Below the pieces are notes generated by a model. That model searched no databases, was not told where the DNA came from, and saw only the letters and a list, made by a program, of their open reading frames with translations. The position numbers and the translations under genes are program-made. Below, piece by piece: positions 17,609-26,167 of a DNA stretch of 64,000 nucleotides. Source of the stretch: Bacteroidota bacterium (lineage in GTDB: Bacteria > Bacteroidota > Bacteroidia > Chitinophagales > Chitinophagaceae); assembly GCA_016868585.1 (NCBI GenBank), contig VGGR01000008.1:1-64000 (forward strand). The letters run 5' to 3'. Every line of letters starts with the position of its first letter. Position 1 is the stretch's first letter.

Positions 17609-18934
17609 TTATCGACGCATTCCCGGCATCATTTTCCCCAAAGCTCCCAACTTGTTCATATTCCTCATCATATCACGCATTTGGGCAAATTGTTTTAGGA
17701 AATTATTAACCTCCTGAATGTCTTTTCCGCTCCCCTTGGCTATCCTTTTTTTTCGACTCATATCAAGTAGATCGGGGTCTGCCCTTTCGGCCGGGGTCAT
17801 GGAGTTGATCATGGCTTCTATCCCCTTGAAAGAATTTTCATCCATGTCAAGGTCCCTGATCTTGCTACCCATACCGGGGATCATGGAAAGCATTTCCTTC
17901 ATGTTCCCCATTTTTTTCAGCTGTTCAAGCTGGAGCTTAAAATCCGCAAAGTCAAATTTGTTTTTACGGAGTCTGGCTTCTAGTTTCTTCGTTTCTTCCT
18001 CATTGAATTGCTCCTGTGCTCTCTCCACCAGCGTGGTGATGTCTCCCATGCCCAAAATCCGTTGCGCCATTCTTTCCGGATAAAAAATATCCAGTGTTTC
18101 TAGTTTCTCGCCACTACTAATGAATTTGACGGGCTTATTCACGGTGTAGGTAACTGATAGGGCAGCACCTCCACGGGTATCTCCATCCAATTTTGTGAGG
18201 ACCACTCCGGTAAAATCTAGCCGATCATTAAATGCCTTTGCTGTATTGACAGCATCTTGTCCAGTCATGCTGTCTACAACAAAAAGGATTTCCTGGGGTT
18301 GAACCGCAGTACGTATAGCTGCCACTTCACTCATCATCTCTTCATCAACGGCCAAACGACCCGCCGTGTCGATGATCACAACATTTTTATTTTTACTTCT
18401 GGCACTAACCACTGCTTGAGTAACTATTTGTACGGGATCTTTTTCCTCCGCCTCAATCTGTACATCTACTCCAATTTGCTGGCCAAGGATCCGAAGTTGC
18501 TCCATTGCTGCAGGACGATATACGTCTGCAGCTACTAACAGGGGAGATAGTCCTTGTTTATTTCTTAAGTAGTTAGCAAGCTTGGCACTAAAGGTGGTTT
18601 TACCGCTACCTTGTAATCCGGCGATTAATATAACAGCCGGGTTTCCTTTGGCATTAAGGGAGGCTTCCTTCCCACCCATCAAGGCGGTTAATTGATCCTT
18701 GACAATCTTCACCATCAATTGTCCTGGAGAAACCGCTTGAATTACTTTTTCCCCAATTGCCTTTTCTTTTATGCGGTCCGTAAATTCTTTGGCAATTTTA
18801 AAATTGACGTCCGCCTCTACCAAGGCTCTCCGAATTTCTTTGACCGTAGTAGCTACGTTTATTTCGGTGATACGTCCCTGGCCTTTGATGTGTTTAAAGG
18901 CGGATTCTAATTTTTCCTGTAATCTGCTAAACAT
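17609..18934 (-). CDS. ffh: Signal recognition particle protein Ffh
   Basis: Ffh is the GTPase of the signal recognition particle, which targets nascent membrane proteins to FtsY and SecYEG. The 441 residues have an N-terminal helical bundle, the G domain with [10 protein letters not shown] near 105 (G1), [13 protein letters not shown] near 185 (G3) and [11 protein letters not shown] near 245, and a methionine-rich M domain from about 300 to the GMRR C-terminus. The start at 18934 (MFSRLQEKL) fits the family and lies nine bases after a -7 box. A Met four codons upstream is less likely. Confidence 0.96.
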   Translation of the reverse strand: MFSRLQEKLESAFKHIKGQGRITEINVATTVKEIRRALVEADVNFKIAKEFTDRIKEKAIGEKVIQAVSPGQLMVKIVKDQLTALMGGKEASLNAKGNPAVILIAGLQGSGKTTFSAKLANYLRNKQGLSPLLVAADVYRPAAMEQLRILGQQIGVDVQIEAEEKDPVQIVTQAVVSARSKNKNVVIIDTAGRLAVDEEMMSEVAAIRTAVQPQEILFVVDSMTGQDAVNTAKAFNDRLDFTGVVLTKLDGDTRGGAALSVTYTVNKPVKFISSGEKLETLDIFYPERMAQRILGMGDITTLVERAQEQFNEEETKKLEARLRKNKFDFADFKLQLEQLKKMGNMKEMLSMIPGMGSKIRDLDMDENSFKGIEAMINSMTPAERADPDLLDMSRKKRIAKGSGKDIQEVNNFLKQFAQMRDMMRNMNKLGALGKMMPGMRR

Positions 18935-18943
18935 AGAAGGGCG

Positions 18944-18951
18944 CAAAGATA
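18944..18951 (-). promoter_or_regulatory. -7 promoter box of ffh (TATCTTTG)
   Basis: The minus strand reads TATCTTTG, overlapping the 24 bases between the sigma factor stop and ffh. It ends nine bases before the ffh ATG at 18934 and supports that start. Confidence 0.55.
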
Positions 18952-18957
18952 AGAAGC

Positions 18958-19836
18958 CTATTCCTTATGCCCTCCCAGGTAGGAACGTAAATGCTGCGTT
19001 CGATGCCCATGCTGAAGACGTGCAATTGCCTTTTCTTTGATTTGACGAACCCGTTCCCGACTTATTCCCAGCAATTTCCCGATCTCCTCCAGGCTTTTCC
19101 CTTGTGGCTGTTCTATGCCAAAATAGGAAGTAAGCACAAATTGTTGACGTTGAGACAGCGTAGAAAAAGATCTTTTGATTTCTATTTGAAGTGAAGTCAC
19201 TTCCTCCAGGTATTGATCCGCCCTTCTGGTGTAATGATCCGCCAATGTTTCTGAAAGATGTAGGTTTTCTTCTTCCGCTAACGGCGCCTCTAATCGATAA
19301 TGTTTCACATTTACAAACAGACTGGTTTTAACCTCTTCTTTGGAAAATCCAGTGGTGGTAGCCAGTTCCTCATAAGTGGCTTCCCGCTCCAGTTGTTGTT
19401 CCAATAAGGATTGTGCTTTATAAACCTGTTGTGTAATTCCCACTTTGCTTAATGGAATGCGAACAACCCTCCCATGATCGGCCAGCGCTTGTAAAATGGC
19501 TTGTCGGATCCACCAAACTGCATAAGAGATAAATTTAAAACCTTTGGTCCCATCGAATCTACTTGCCGCTTTCAATAATCCGCAATTGCCTTCATTAATT
19601 AAGTCGCTCAGGGGGAGGCCCTGGTATTGATACTGTTTGCAAACTGAAATGACAAACCTAAGATTGGCCAGCACCAACTGGTGCAGGGATGCCTGGCATC
19701 CCATTTTGATTTTTTCAGCAAGCAAGAGTTCTTCCTCCGCACTTATTCTTTTAATCCTGGATATTTCCATAAGATATCTTTCCATACTTGCGGTGTCTCT
19801 GAACGTGATGGAAGTCCCAATTTTTATTTGTCTCAT
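18958..19836 (-). CDS. RpoD-like sigma-70 factor, probably a secondary paralogue
   Basis: This is a 292-residue sigma-70 factor lacking region 1.1, as is normal for Bacteroidota. Region 2 contains LANLRFVISVCKQYQYQG near 57, DLINEGNCGLLKAASRFDG near 80 and GFKFISYAVWWIRQAI near 100. Region 4 has the helix-turn-helix SLEEIGKLLGISRERVRQI near 255. Compared with the usual primary sigma of this phylum it departs at several normally invariant places: CKQYQYQGLP, GNCGLLKAA and DHGRVVRIPLSKVG. It may therefore be a second, non-housekeeping RpoD paralogue. That distinction is inference. The Met at 19842 is an alternative start. Confidence 0.88.
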   Translation of the reverse strand: MRQIKIGTSITFRDTASMERYLMEISRIKRISAEEELLLAEKIKMGCQASLHQLVLANLRFVISVCKQYQYQGLPLSDLINEGNCGLLKAASRFDGTKGFKFISYAVWWIRQAILQALADHGRVVRIPLSKVGITQQVYKAQSLLEQQLEREATYEELATTTGFSKEEVKTSLFVNVKHYRLEAPLAEEENLHLSETLADHYTRRADQYLEEVTSLQIEIKRSFSTLSQRQQFVLTSYFGIEQPQGKSLEEIGKLLGISRERVRQIKEKAIARLQHGHRTQHLRSYLGGHKE

Positions 19837-19980
19837 TCGCATTGCGTTGGTTTTAGATTAAATTACTTTCTTAGCAGGGGGCTAAACAAGGGGATTAAAC
19901 AAATCTGTGGTGTAAAAACCCCTTTTTTGGGGATGATGTTATTTTCTCTATTATTGCAACTGTTATAATTAATTTAAAGA

Positions 19981-20358
19981 ATGGCAAAGCAGCTTTACAC
20001 ATTGGAATTTCCCGTACGATGTTCTCCCTCTATACTTTATGATTTTCTGGCAACTCCCACTGGGTTAAGTGAGTGGTTCGCAGATAAGGCGGACGAAAGA
20101 GACGGCACCTTTTATTTTGCTTGGGACGGAAATGTGGAGCAGGCCGAAGTAGTGGAAATGGTGGAGGACAAACTAATTCGTTATCGCTGGCAAGGAGCCC
20201 CCGCAACCGAGTATTTTGAATTTGCCATTGAAAAATCAGAGATCACCAATCAGACAATTCTTGTAATCAAGGATTTTGCTGAAAAAAAGGATATCAAGGA
20301 TCAAACGCTTCTTTGGGATCATCAGGTGAAAGACTTGTTCCATCGGTTGGGTAATTAA
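19981..20358 (+). CDS. START-like domain protein
   Basis: This is a 125-residue small cytoplasmic protein of the SRPBCC/START-like fold found across Bacteroidota. The N-terminus YTLEFPVRCSPSILYDFLA, then GLSEWFADKADERDG near 31, resembles AHSA1-type ligand-binding domains. The ligand is unknown. It lies 47 bases before the LptF/G permease gene, which has its own -7 box. Confidence 0.85.
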   Translation: MAKQLYTLEFPVRCSPSILYDFLATPTGLSEWFADKADERDGTFYFAWDGNVEQAEVVEMVEDKLIRYRWQGAPATEYFEFAIEKSEITNQTILVIKDFAEKKDIKDQTLLWDHQVKDLFHRLGN

Positions 20359-20380
20359 GATTCTCCCTGTTGGAATAACC

Positions 20381-20388
20381 TACTTTTG
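20381..20388 (+). promoter_or_regulatory. -7 promoter box of the LptF/G gene (TACTTTTG)
   Basis: TACTTTTG is an exact TAnnTTTG match ending 16 bases before the GTG start at 20405. No convincing -33 element was found. Confidence 0.5.
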
Positions 20389-20404
20389 CAGGACTTCATT
20401 TACC

Positions 20405-21871
20405 GTGTTTAAAAAACTAGATAAGTTGGTGGTTAGGGCCTTTTTGGGTCCTTTTATGGCTACGTTCTTTGTTACGTTGTTGGTGCTTGTTATTCAGTTT
20501 TTCTGGCTTTACATTGATGATTTTGTGGGCAAGGGATTAGGCCCTAGCGTAATTCTGGAGTTCATTACCTATCAAAGTGCCGTACTAGTGCCATTGGCAC
20601 TTCCACTTGCTGTGTTGCTGTCTTCCTTAATGACATTTGGGAGTTTGGGAGAAAGTTTTGAATTAGTGGCCATCAAATCGGCAGGAATTTCACTGCTTAG
20701 GTTTATGCGTCCCCTTTTTTTTATTAGCCTACTGGTTGGTTTTATTGCTTTTCTCTTTTCTAATTATGTGATCCCTGTTGCAAATCTCAAATCGCGCACT
20801 TTACTGGCAGATATCGTGTATGCAAAACCTGCTTTTGATATTAAAGAGGGTGTCTTTTACGATCGCATCAACGGGTATGCCATAAAAATTGGCAGTAAAG
20901 AGCCTAACGACAGCATCATCCGCGACGTGATTATTTATGAGCAAGGCAACTTATTGCAGGATAATTTTATCATGGCAAAATCCGGTGTGATGCGCGTTAC
21001 TCCGGATAAACGTATTCTTGAATTTTATTTACAGGATGGCTGGCGATATCAGGAACGAGGTAATCCCTATGAGGGAACCGGAAGTGAATACATACGAGTT
21101 GGGTTTAAAACATACAATAAGCAATTTGATTTAGGGAGTCTTGGATTTTCCAATAGAACTGCAGACAGTGTGAACAAGAATAATGAACGCATGTTCAGCA
21201 TTCGACAGCTCAACAAAGCGCTGGACTCCCTGGAAAAAGAAACTACTGCAGTTAAGGATCGGATGTCCACGGATATGGCTTATTTATTTCCTTTTTCAAC
21301 CGTGTTGAAAATGCCCTGGAAAACTGATCGGCTAAGCGCAACGGAAAAAAAGCAAATTAGAGCTGTCAAACATTTTAAACAATTGCTTCCCGATACGGCA
21401 ATTATCAATGTTGGTTTGGCTGCAAAAAGTACAGCTTCAGCTGTTCGTATGAACGCGGAATCGCTCCGCTTGGTGTTGGAAGAAAAGAACAGGACCATAA
21501 GCAGACATGCCATTGAATGGCATCGAAAGATTACCCTTTCGTTGGCTTGTATTATCCTTTTTTTAATTGGAGCGCCTCTGGGTGCCATCATAAGAAAGGG
21601 GGGGCTGGGTACTCCTTTGATCTTTGCCATCGTCTTTTTTATGCTCTTTTATTTTTCAAGTACTATCGGTGAAAAATTTGCAAAGGAAAATAAGCTGACA
21701 CCTTGGCTTGGGATGTGGATGGCCACTTTGGTGCTGTTGCCCGTTGGGTTATTTTTAACTTATAAGGCCATGAGGGATTCTAAGTTGTTGAACAAAGAAA
21801 CCTACACGCCAGTGCTTCGATTAATTTCAAGAATTTCTTTTTTGAAAAAAAATTCAATCATCTCTGCATGA
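20405..21871 (+). CDS. LptF/LptG family lipopolysaccharide export permease
   Basis: This is a 488-residue inner-membrane permease of the YjgP/YjgQ family, half of the LptB2FG exporter that passes LPS to the periplasmic bridge. There are three N-terminal membrane segments (about 15-40, 55-80 and 100-120), a large periplasmic beta-jellyroll region (about 125-360) and three C-terminal segments (about 365-460). The start is GTG, supported by the -7 box. Which of LptF or LptG it represents cannot be decided. Its stop overlaps by four bases (ATGA) the start of a decayed cation transporter gene. Confidence 0.9.
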   Translation: MFKKLDKLVVRAFLGPFMATFFVTLLVLVIQFFWLYIDDFVGKGLGPSVILEFITYQSAVLVPLALPLAVLLSSLMTFGSLGESFELVAIKSAGISLLRFMRPLFFISLLVGFIAFLFSNYVIPVANLKSRTLLADIVYAKPAFDIKEGVFYDRINGYAIKIGSKEPNDSIIRDVIIYEQGNLLQDNFIMAKSGVMRVTPDKRILEFYLQDGWRYQERGNPYEGTGSEYIRVGFKTYNKQFDLGSLGFSNRTADSVNKNNERMFSIRQLNKALDSLEKETTAVKDRMSTDMAYLFPFSTVLKMPWKTDRLSATEKKQIRAVKHFKQLLPDTAIINVGLAAKSTASAVRMNAESLRLVLEEKNRTISRHAIEWHRKITLSLACIILFLIGAPLGAIIRKGGLGTPLIFAIVFFMLFYFSSTIGEKFAKENKLTPWLGMWMATLVLLPVGLFLTYKAMRDSKLLNKETYTPVLRLISRISFLKKNSIISA

Positions 21872-22211
21872 GTAGCATTGCTTCGCAAGCCAAGCCGCAG
21901 CAGCATTTACGCGTTCAACAATGGGGGGCTGGAGAGTATTGTTAACGTAGCGGCCGGATTTGTTGGACTTTACAGCCTTTATATTGCTGCTCAACCTGCC
22001 GATCAGGATCATCCCTATGGTCATGGGAAAGCCGAATTTATTTCTGCGGCGCGAATCGCTTGAGATATTTGTACATAGCGACGGGTGTTTGCCTTTTTCC
22101 TGTCCGATCTGTGCAAAAGAAGTTTGCCAGGAACGTCAGCAAACCTGCGAGAAAAAAGTGGTGTGGACCTTGGATAGTATCTTAGCTGATCAACAACACA
22201 AGTTAACATGA
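21868..22211 (+). pseudogene. Cation diffusion facilitator (CDF) transporter, decayed remnant
   Basis: Three pieces of one CDF-type transporter gene lie in three frames. Frame one opens with an ATG at 21868 and reads MSSIASQAKPQQHLRVQQW. From about 21925 the second frame gives GLESIVNVAAGFVGLYSLY and DHPYGHGKAEFISA, the family's second membrane helix region and its conserved HPYGHGK metal-site block. From about 22040 the third frame gives LEIFVHSDGCLPFSCPIC and the C-terminal end to 22211. The first membrane helix and the middle of the protein (roughly 200 residues in intact members) are missing. It keeps four-base overlaps with lptF/G upstream and osmC downstream, so it was once an intact operon member. 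A gene this short cannot encode a working transporter. Confidence 0.78.
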
Positions 22212-22603
22212 AAACCATTACTACCTGGAAAGGTGATCTTGTTTTTGAATCCATGCAAGAGGAGGGGGGCTCACTTTTAATGGATGGGAATTTAAAAAAA
22301 GGATTAAGTCCTAAGGCTTTGTTGTTAGCGGGTTTGTCTGGTTGCTCTGCTGTGGATGTGGTTGAAATCCTTCATAAGATGCGCATTAACTTTACTTCAT
22401 TGCAAGTGGTTAGCGAAGCGGATCAGACGGATCAACATCCACGCGTCTTCAAAGACATCACGCTCACCTTTATACTAAAGGCGGAGCAGGCTGATCTGGA
22501 AAAGATCCAAAAAGCAGTGGATCTTTCGATGGAAAAATACTGTGGAGTAGCCGCTATGCTTCGAAAAAACAGTCTCATTCACGCAAAACTGCAACTTACC
22601 TGA
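22208..22603 (+). CDS. OsmC family protein
   Basis: This 131-residue cytoplasmic protein belongs to the OsmC/Ohr superfamily, whose members reduce organic hydroperoxides with a pair of cysteines. Both are present: GLSGCSAVDVVEIL near residue 48 and KYCGVAAML near 117. It belongs to the OsmC-like rather than the Ohr branch by overall sequence, so the substrate is uncertain. The ATG overlaps the stop of the decayed CDF gene. It converges with the RluA-family gene, overlapping it by eight bases. Confidence 0.88.
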   Translation: MKTITTWKGDLVFESMQEEGGSLLMDGNLKKGLSPKALLLAGLSGCSAVDVVEILHKMRINFTSLQVVSEADQTDQHPRVFKDITLTFILKAEQADLEKIQKAVDLSMEKYCGVAAMLRKNSLIHAKLQLT

Positions 22604-23336
22604 AGCGGGGCGATGTTTGCCGCGAATATTTTCGTAATTGCAATAGGGTTACTTGTAATTCTTTGGGAAGCTCAGCTTGAATTTTTATTTTTTCTCCTGT
22701 TAAATCGGGGAAGCTTAATTCCATGGCATGAAGAGCCAGTCTGTTTAATAAGGGGGTTTCCTCTTCCTGGTGCTTGCTGATCTTATAACCCGGTTTTAAC
22801 CTGGACAGGTATAAAGGCTGTGCGTCTCCATACAAATTATCGCAGACCAAGGGAAAGCCAATGGACTGCATGTGCACACGAATTTGGTGTGTTCGTCCGG
22901 TGATGGGTTCAAATAATACCCAGCTGTAAGGTGCAAACTGCTCTGCAACAATGTAGTTTGTCTGAGAAGATTTCCCGTTTCGGTGGGTAGTCATTTTGCC
23001 CACAATAGCATGATGCTCTTTGATAGGACTGGTAATACTTCCCTCCAAGGGGAGCGGTTTGCCAATAACAAGTCCTCCGTATCTCTTCCGGACATCGCGT
23101 TGTTCAAACTGCATAGAGAGATAACGATGTGCTTCTTCATTTTTTGCAAAAAGAATCACACCACTGGTATCACGATCCAACCGGTGCACCGGCCAGATCT
23201 TCCCATACTGTTTTTGAAGCAGAGATTTTAGTGACTCTTCTTTGCCTTCTCTGTCAGGGACGGAAAGTAAACCAGCGGGTTTGTTTAGTGCAACCCAATG
23301 ATCAGTTTCTGCTAGGAGGGGCAACCCTTTTTTCAT
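22596..23336 (-). CDS. RluA family pseudouridine synthase
   Basis: This 246-residue enzyme converts uridine to pseudouridine in rRNA or tRNA. The catalytic motif is HRLDRDTSGVILFA near residue 55, with the Asp attacking the base. ALNKPAGLLSVPDREG near 15 and GRTHQIRVHMQSIGFPLVCD near 150 are the other family blocks. No S4 domain is present, which suggests a RluA/TruC-type enzyme. The exact target is unknown. The start at 23336 (MKKGLPLL) is preferred over 23354. Either way the gene begins inside the 3' end of the RluB-like gene. Confidence 0.9.
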   Translation of the reverse strand: MKKGLPLLAETDHWVALNKPAGLLSVPDREGKEESLKSLLQKQYGKIWPVHRLDRDTSGVILFAKNEEAHRYLSMQFEQRDVRKRYGGLVIGKPLPLEGSITSPIKEHHAIVGKMTTHRNGKSSQTNYIVAEQFAPYSWVLFEPITGRTHQIRVHMQSIGFPLVCDNLYGDAQPLYLSRLKPGYKISKHQEEETPLLNRLALHAMELSFPDLTGEKIKIQAELPKELQVTLLQLRKYSRQTSPRFR

Positions 23337-24252
23337 CTTTCTTATTATTTCCAAAATGCTTGAGCAGGCGAACTTCTTTTTCGGTTAAAAAGCGCCATTT
23401 GCCACGGTCTACATTTTTTTTAGTGAGTCCCGCAAACAATACCCGATCCAGATTTTTGACATCATAACCTACATGTTCAAATAACCTTCGAACAATACGA
23501 TTGCGTCCGCTGTGCATCTCTACACCTAGCTGTCTTTTATCTTTGGGATCTGAATAAGCTATGGCATCTATTGTTACTGGTCCATCCTCTAACACCACGC
23601 CTTTTGCCAGTTGAGCAAAATGATTTTTTTCCAGAGGTTTATCCAGTGTTACCTGATAAATTTTACGAACCTGGTGGCTGGGATGTGTCAATTGCTGTGC
23701 CAGGTCTCCATCATTTGTCAGTAGTAAAACACCCGTTGTATTTCTGTCTAAGCGTCCTACAGGATATATTCTTTCCTTGGTTGCTTTTCCCAGCAAATCA
23801 ATGACCGTTTTTCTTTTTTGTGGATCATCGGTAGTAGTGATGTAGTCCTTGGGTTTGTTCATTAAAATGTATACCAGGGAACGTTGCGGTTGCACTTTTT
23901 TGCCATTCACGGTAACTATGTCGGCTGGAGAAACCTTGTAACCGGGTTCGTTCACCACAGCGCCATTAACTTTTACCAGTCCATTTTTGACCAGCTCAGC
24001 GGCTTCTCGTCTTGCAGCAATACCGCCATGCGCAATAAATTTATTTAAAGGCATTTTTTCTGTGAACGGTTTTGCGTTAGTCGGGGCTGCAGGTTGTTGC
24101 TGTGGATTGCGGAGCGCGACTTTTTTCTTTTCAAAATATTGCTCTCGCTCCTTCTTGGCTTTTTTCTTTTCTTGACGAAACTGCTCCTTAATGGCAGCGT
24201 TGGATTTGCGCGGGGCAAATTTGGCAAAGGGGTTGCCGGTAGATTTTTTCAT
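23302..24252 (-). CDS. RsuA/RluB family rRNA pseudouridine synthase with S4 domain
   Basis: This is a 316-residue pseudouridine synthase. A lysine-rich N-terminal tail of about 65 residues precedes an S4 RNA-binding domain (MPLNKFIAHGGIAARREAAE near 68) and the catalytic domain with GRLDRNTTGVLLLTNDGDLA near 165. It probably modifies helix 89-93 of 23S rRNA as RluB does, though RsuA or RluF activity cannot be excluded. The 3' end overlaps the following RluA-family gene by 35 bases. A -7 box lies 31 bases upstream. Confidence 0.9.
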   Translation of the reverse strand: MKKSTGNPFAKFAPRKSNAAIKEQFRQEKKKAKKEREQYFEKKKVALRNPQQQPAAPTNAKPFTEKMPLNKFIAHGGIAARREAAELVKNGLVKVNGAVVNEPGYKVSPADIVTVNGKKVQPQRSLVYILMNKPKDYITTTDDPQKRKTVIDLLGKATKERIYPVGRLDRNTTGVLLLTNDGDLAQQLTHPSHQVRKIYQVTLDKPLEKNHFAQLAKGVVLEDGPVTIDAIAYSDPKDKRQLGVEMHSGRNRIVRRLFEHVGYDVKNLDRVLFAGLTKKNVDRGKWRFLTEKEVRLLKHFGNNKKDEKRVAPPSRN

Positions 24253-24283
24253 ATTGAGCGTGCTGTTTTACAACAGGATGTTA

Positions 24284-24291
24284 CAAAGGTA
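24284..24291 (-). promoter_or_regulatory. -7 promoter box of the RluB-like gene (TACCTTTG)
   Basis: The minus strand reads TACCTTTG, an exact TAnnTTTG match, 31 bases before the ATG at 24252. It lies just downstream of the terminator of the preceding gene. Confidence 0.5.
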
Positions 24292-24310
24292 CCATAAAAG
24301 AAAGCAGCAC

Positions 24311-24334
24311 TAAAAAGCCCCCAATGCGGGGGCT
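24311..24334 (-). terminator. Intrinsic terminator of the Spy-like gene
   Basis: On the minus strand a 7-base-pair G/C stem (AGCCCCC/GGGGGCT, 5-base loop) is followed by TTTTTA. It lies 12 bases after the stop of the Spy-like gene and insulates it from the RluB-like gene. Confidence 0.85.
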
Positions 24335-24345
24335 GTTAAATTTTA

Positions 24346-24981
24346 TTACTCACTCCATTCGGCTGTAGTCTTGGAATGTGGTGGTGGAGGCGGTGGTGGC
24401 GACCCCTTTCTCTCACCCAAACCCCTTAGTCTGGTTTCTATTTTATTACGAAAGCCTTGCACACGGTCCCGCATCAGTTGTTTGTACTTCTCTATTTGAT
24501 CGGCATTTAATAATTGATTCAAATTATTTTTCTGCTCTTCCATTAAGTTGCGGAGCTGTTCTCTATGACTATCCCGAAAAGAATCTGCCTTCTTCTGCAA
24601 GGCTCTCATAGATTGTTGAAACTTCTCTTGTTGTGCTTGTAGCTTCACTACCTGCTCATCAGACAGGGACAAGGCCTCTTTTAATCGAGCAGCTTGTCTT
24701 TTTTTAGCACTGTCTTTTCTGGCCGTTTGTTTTTCTTTTAATTCCTTTAATTGTTTTTTTTGCTCTGGTGTTAAAACCTTTTCAAGTGCTTTCTCTTGCT
24801 CTTTTTTTAATTGCTCCCGTTGTGTTTTACTGAGATTTAATTGTTCACTGAGTTGTTGTTTTCTTTCTTCACGCATCCTTGATAATTGCTCGTGAGGAGC
24901 CGCTTTACGTTCTTGTACAGGTTGTGCGTTGGCCCCTGTGCCCCACACAAGCAATGTGAAAATAAAAATTGCATTTTTCAT
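24346..24981 (-). CDS. Secreted helical protein with Spy/CpxP-like repeats
   Basis: This is a 211-residue exported protein: a signal peptide ends at ANAQ (residue 19) and almost all the rest is predicted helical and rich in Lys, Glu and Gln. Four copies of a loose LTxxQ-type repeat can be seen (LNLSKTQREQLKK, LTPEQKKQLKEL, LSLSDEQVVKLQ, LNADQIEKYKQL). That pattern resembles the periplasmic Spy/CpxP chaperones and heavy-metal sensors. The C-terminus has a run of seven prolines. The function is not known. A terminator follows it directly. Confidence 0.7.
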   Translation of the reverse strand: MKNAIFIFTLLVWGTGANAQPVQERKAAPHEQLSRMREERKQQLSEQLNLSKTQREQLKKEQEKALEKVLTPEQKKQLKELKEKQTARKDSAKKRQAARLKEALSLSDEQVVKLQAQQEKFQQSMRALQKKADSFRDSHREQLRNLMEEQKNNLNQLLNADQIEKYKQLMRDRVQGFRNKIETRLRGLGERKGSPPPPPPPHSKTTAEWSE

Positions 24982-25059
24982 AAAATGGTTACTTTAAGAT
25001 CAGCAAAAACTAATACTAAGAAGTCTACGGAGCGTTAAGGTTTAATGCAGGGACCAAAA

Positions 25060-26103
25060 CTATCCTTTATTGGCTAACTGTCCACAAGCCGCGTCTATAT
25101 CCTTACCCCGACTTCTGCGTAACCGCGCGTTGACCCTGTTTTTACTCAAGTGATTCATAAATTGGTCCACCTTCACGGCATCGGGTTTTTCAAATTTGGC
25201 TTTATCGATCGGATTGTATTCGATAATATTTACCAGGTCTGCAGGCACCTGTCTGTATAATTTCACCAGCTCGTCAGCATCACGTTGCCCATCATTAAAA
25301 TCTTTGAATAAGATGTATTCAAAGGTGATCTCGTTTCCGGTTTCCTGATAAAAATAGTTTAGGGCATCAACCAGTGATTTAATATTATTGGAATCATTGA
25401 TTGGCATGATCTGCTTTCTCTTGGCATCATTGGCCGCATGCAGGGAGAGCGCCAGTTTGAATCGTACCCGATCGTCTGCCAACTGTCGGATGCCTCTGGC
25501 TACACCCGCAGTGGAAACAGTGATCCTTCGGGGGCTCATACCCATTGCCTCGGGCGAACTGATGGTTTGAATAGCACGTAAAACCTGTTTATAGTTCAGC
25601 AAGGGTTCGCCCATGCCCATAAAAACTATGTTGGTAATTTTTTTATCCAAGATTCGCTCTGCTTGCCGGTTTAATAAAACAACCTGATCTACGATCTCGT
25701 CGAACTGTAGATTTCTTTTACGTTCCATGTACCCTGTAGCGCAAAATTTACAGGTAAGCGAGCATCCTACCTGGGAGGATACGCAAGCAGTAATTCTTTT
25801 ATCGGTGGGAATTAACACGCTCTCAATGGCATGACCATCCCATGTCTTGAAGCGGGATTTGATGGTCCCGTCTGAGGAGTATTGGGTGGTTTCCACCTGT
25901 AATGCAGGAAGGCTAAATTGCTCTCCTAATTGTTGGCGCAATAGTTTGCTGAGGTTTGTCATATCAGCAAAACTCATGGCCTGTTTTTTCCATAGCCATT
26001 CATGAATCTGTTGGGCCCTGAATTTCTTTTCGCCGGATTGTTCTACAAATTGCTCAAGCTCACCTAAGCTTAACTCACGGATGTTGCGGGTTTGTTTGAT
26101 CAC
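25060..26103 (-). CDS. rlmN: 23S rRNA (adenine2503-C2)-methyltransferase
   Basis: This is a radical-SAM methyltransferase that methylates A2503 of 23S rRNA and A37 of some tRNAs. At 347 residues it is full length. The [4Fe-4S] ligands are in CSLTCKFCATG near residue 115, FMGMGEPLLNY near 160 is the GEP SAM motif, and the methyl-carrying Cys lies near the C-terminus in IDAACGQLA. The start codon is GTG at 26101-26103, four bases after a -7 box, again suggesting a leaderless transcript. Confidence 0.96.
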   Translation of the reverse strand: MIKQTRNIRELSLGELEQFVEQSGEKKFRAQQIHEWLWKKQAMSFADMTNLSKLLRQQLGEQFSLPALQVETTQYSSDGTIKSRFKTWDGHAIESVLIPTDKRITACVSSQVGCSLTCKFCATGYMERKRNLQFDEIVDQVVLLNRQAERILDKKITNIVFMGMGEPLLNYKQVLRAIQTISSPEAMGMSPRRITVSTAGVARGIRQLADDRVRFKLALSLHAANDAKRKQIMPINDSNNIKSLVDALNYFYQETGNEITFEYILFKDFNDGQRDADELVKLYRQVPADLVNIIEYNPIDKAKFEKPDAVKVDQFMNHLSKNRVNARLRRSRGKDIDAACGQLANKG

Positions 26104-26107
26104 GATG

Positions 26108-26115
26108 CAAAGATA
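26108..26115 (-). promoter_or_regulatory. -7 promoter box of rlmN (TATCTTTG)
   Basis: The minus strand reads TATCTTTG and ends four bases before the GTG start codon of rlmN. With this spacing the mRNA would begin at or next to a GTG. Confidence 0.6.
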
Positions 26116-26167
26116 AAGGCCCGTGAACCGATTTGAGGAATTAACGGATATTTGTGCAAAGCATGCT

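Noticed and set aside
19919-19932. CCCC-TTTTTT-GGGG as a terminator or attenuator before the sigma gene
   Set aside because: The stem is only four base pairs. It is followed by a T-run on the minus strand but is too weak to call.
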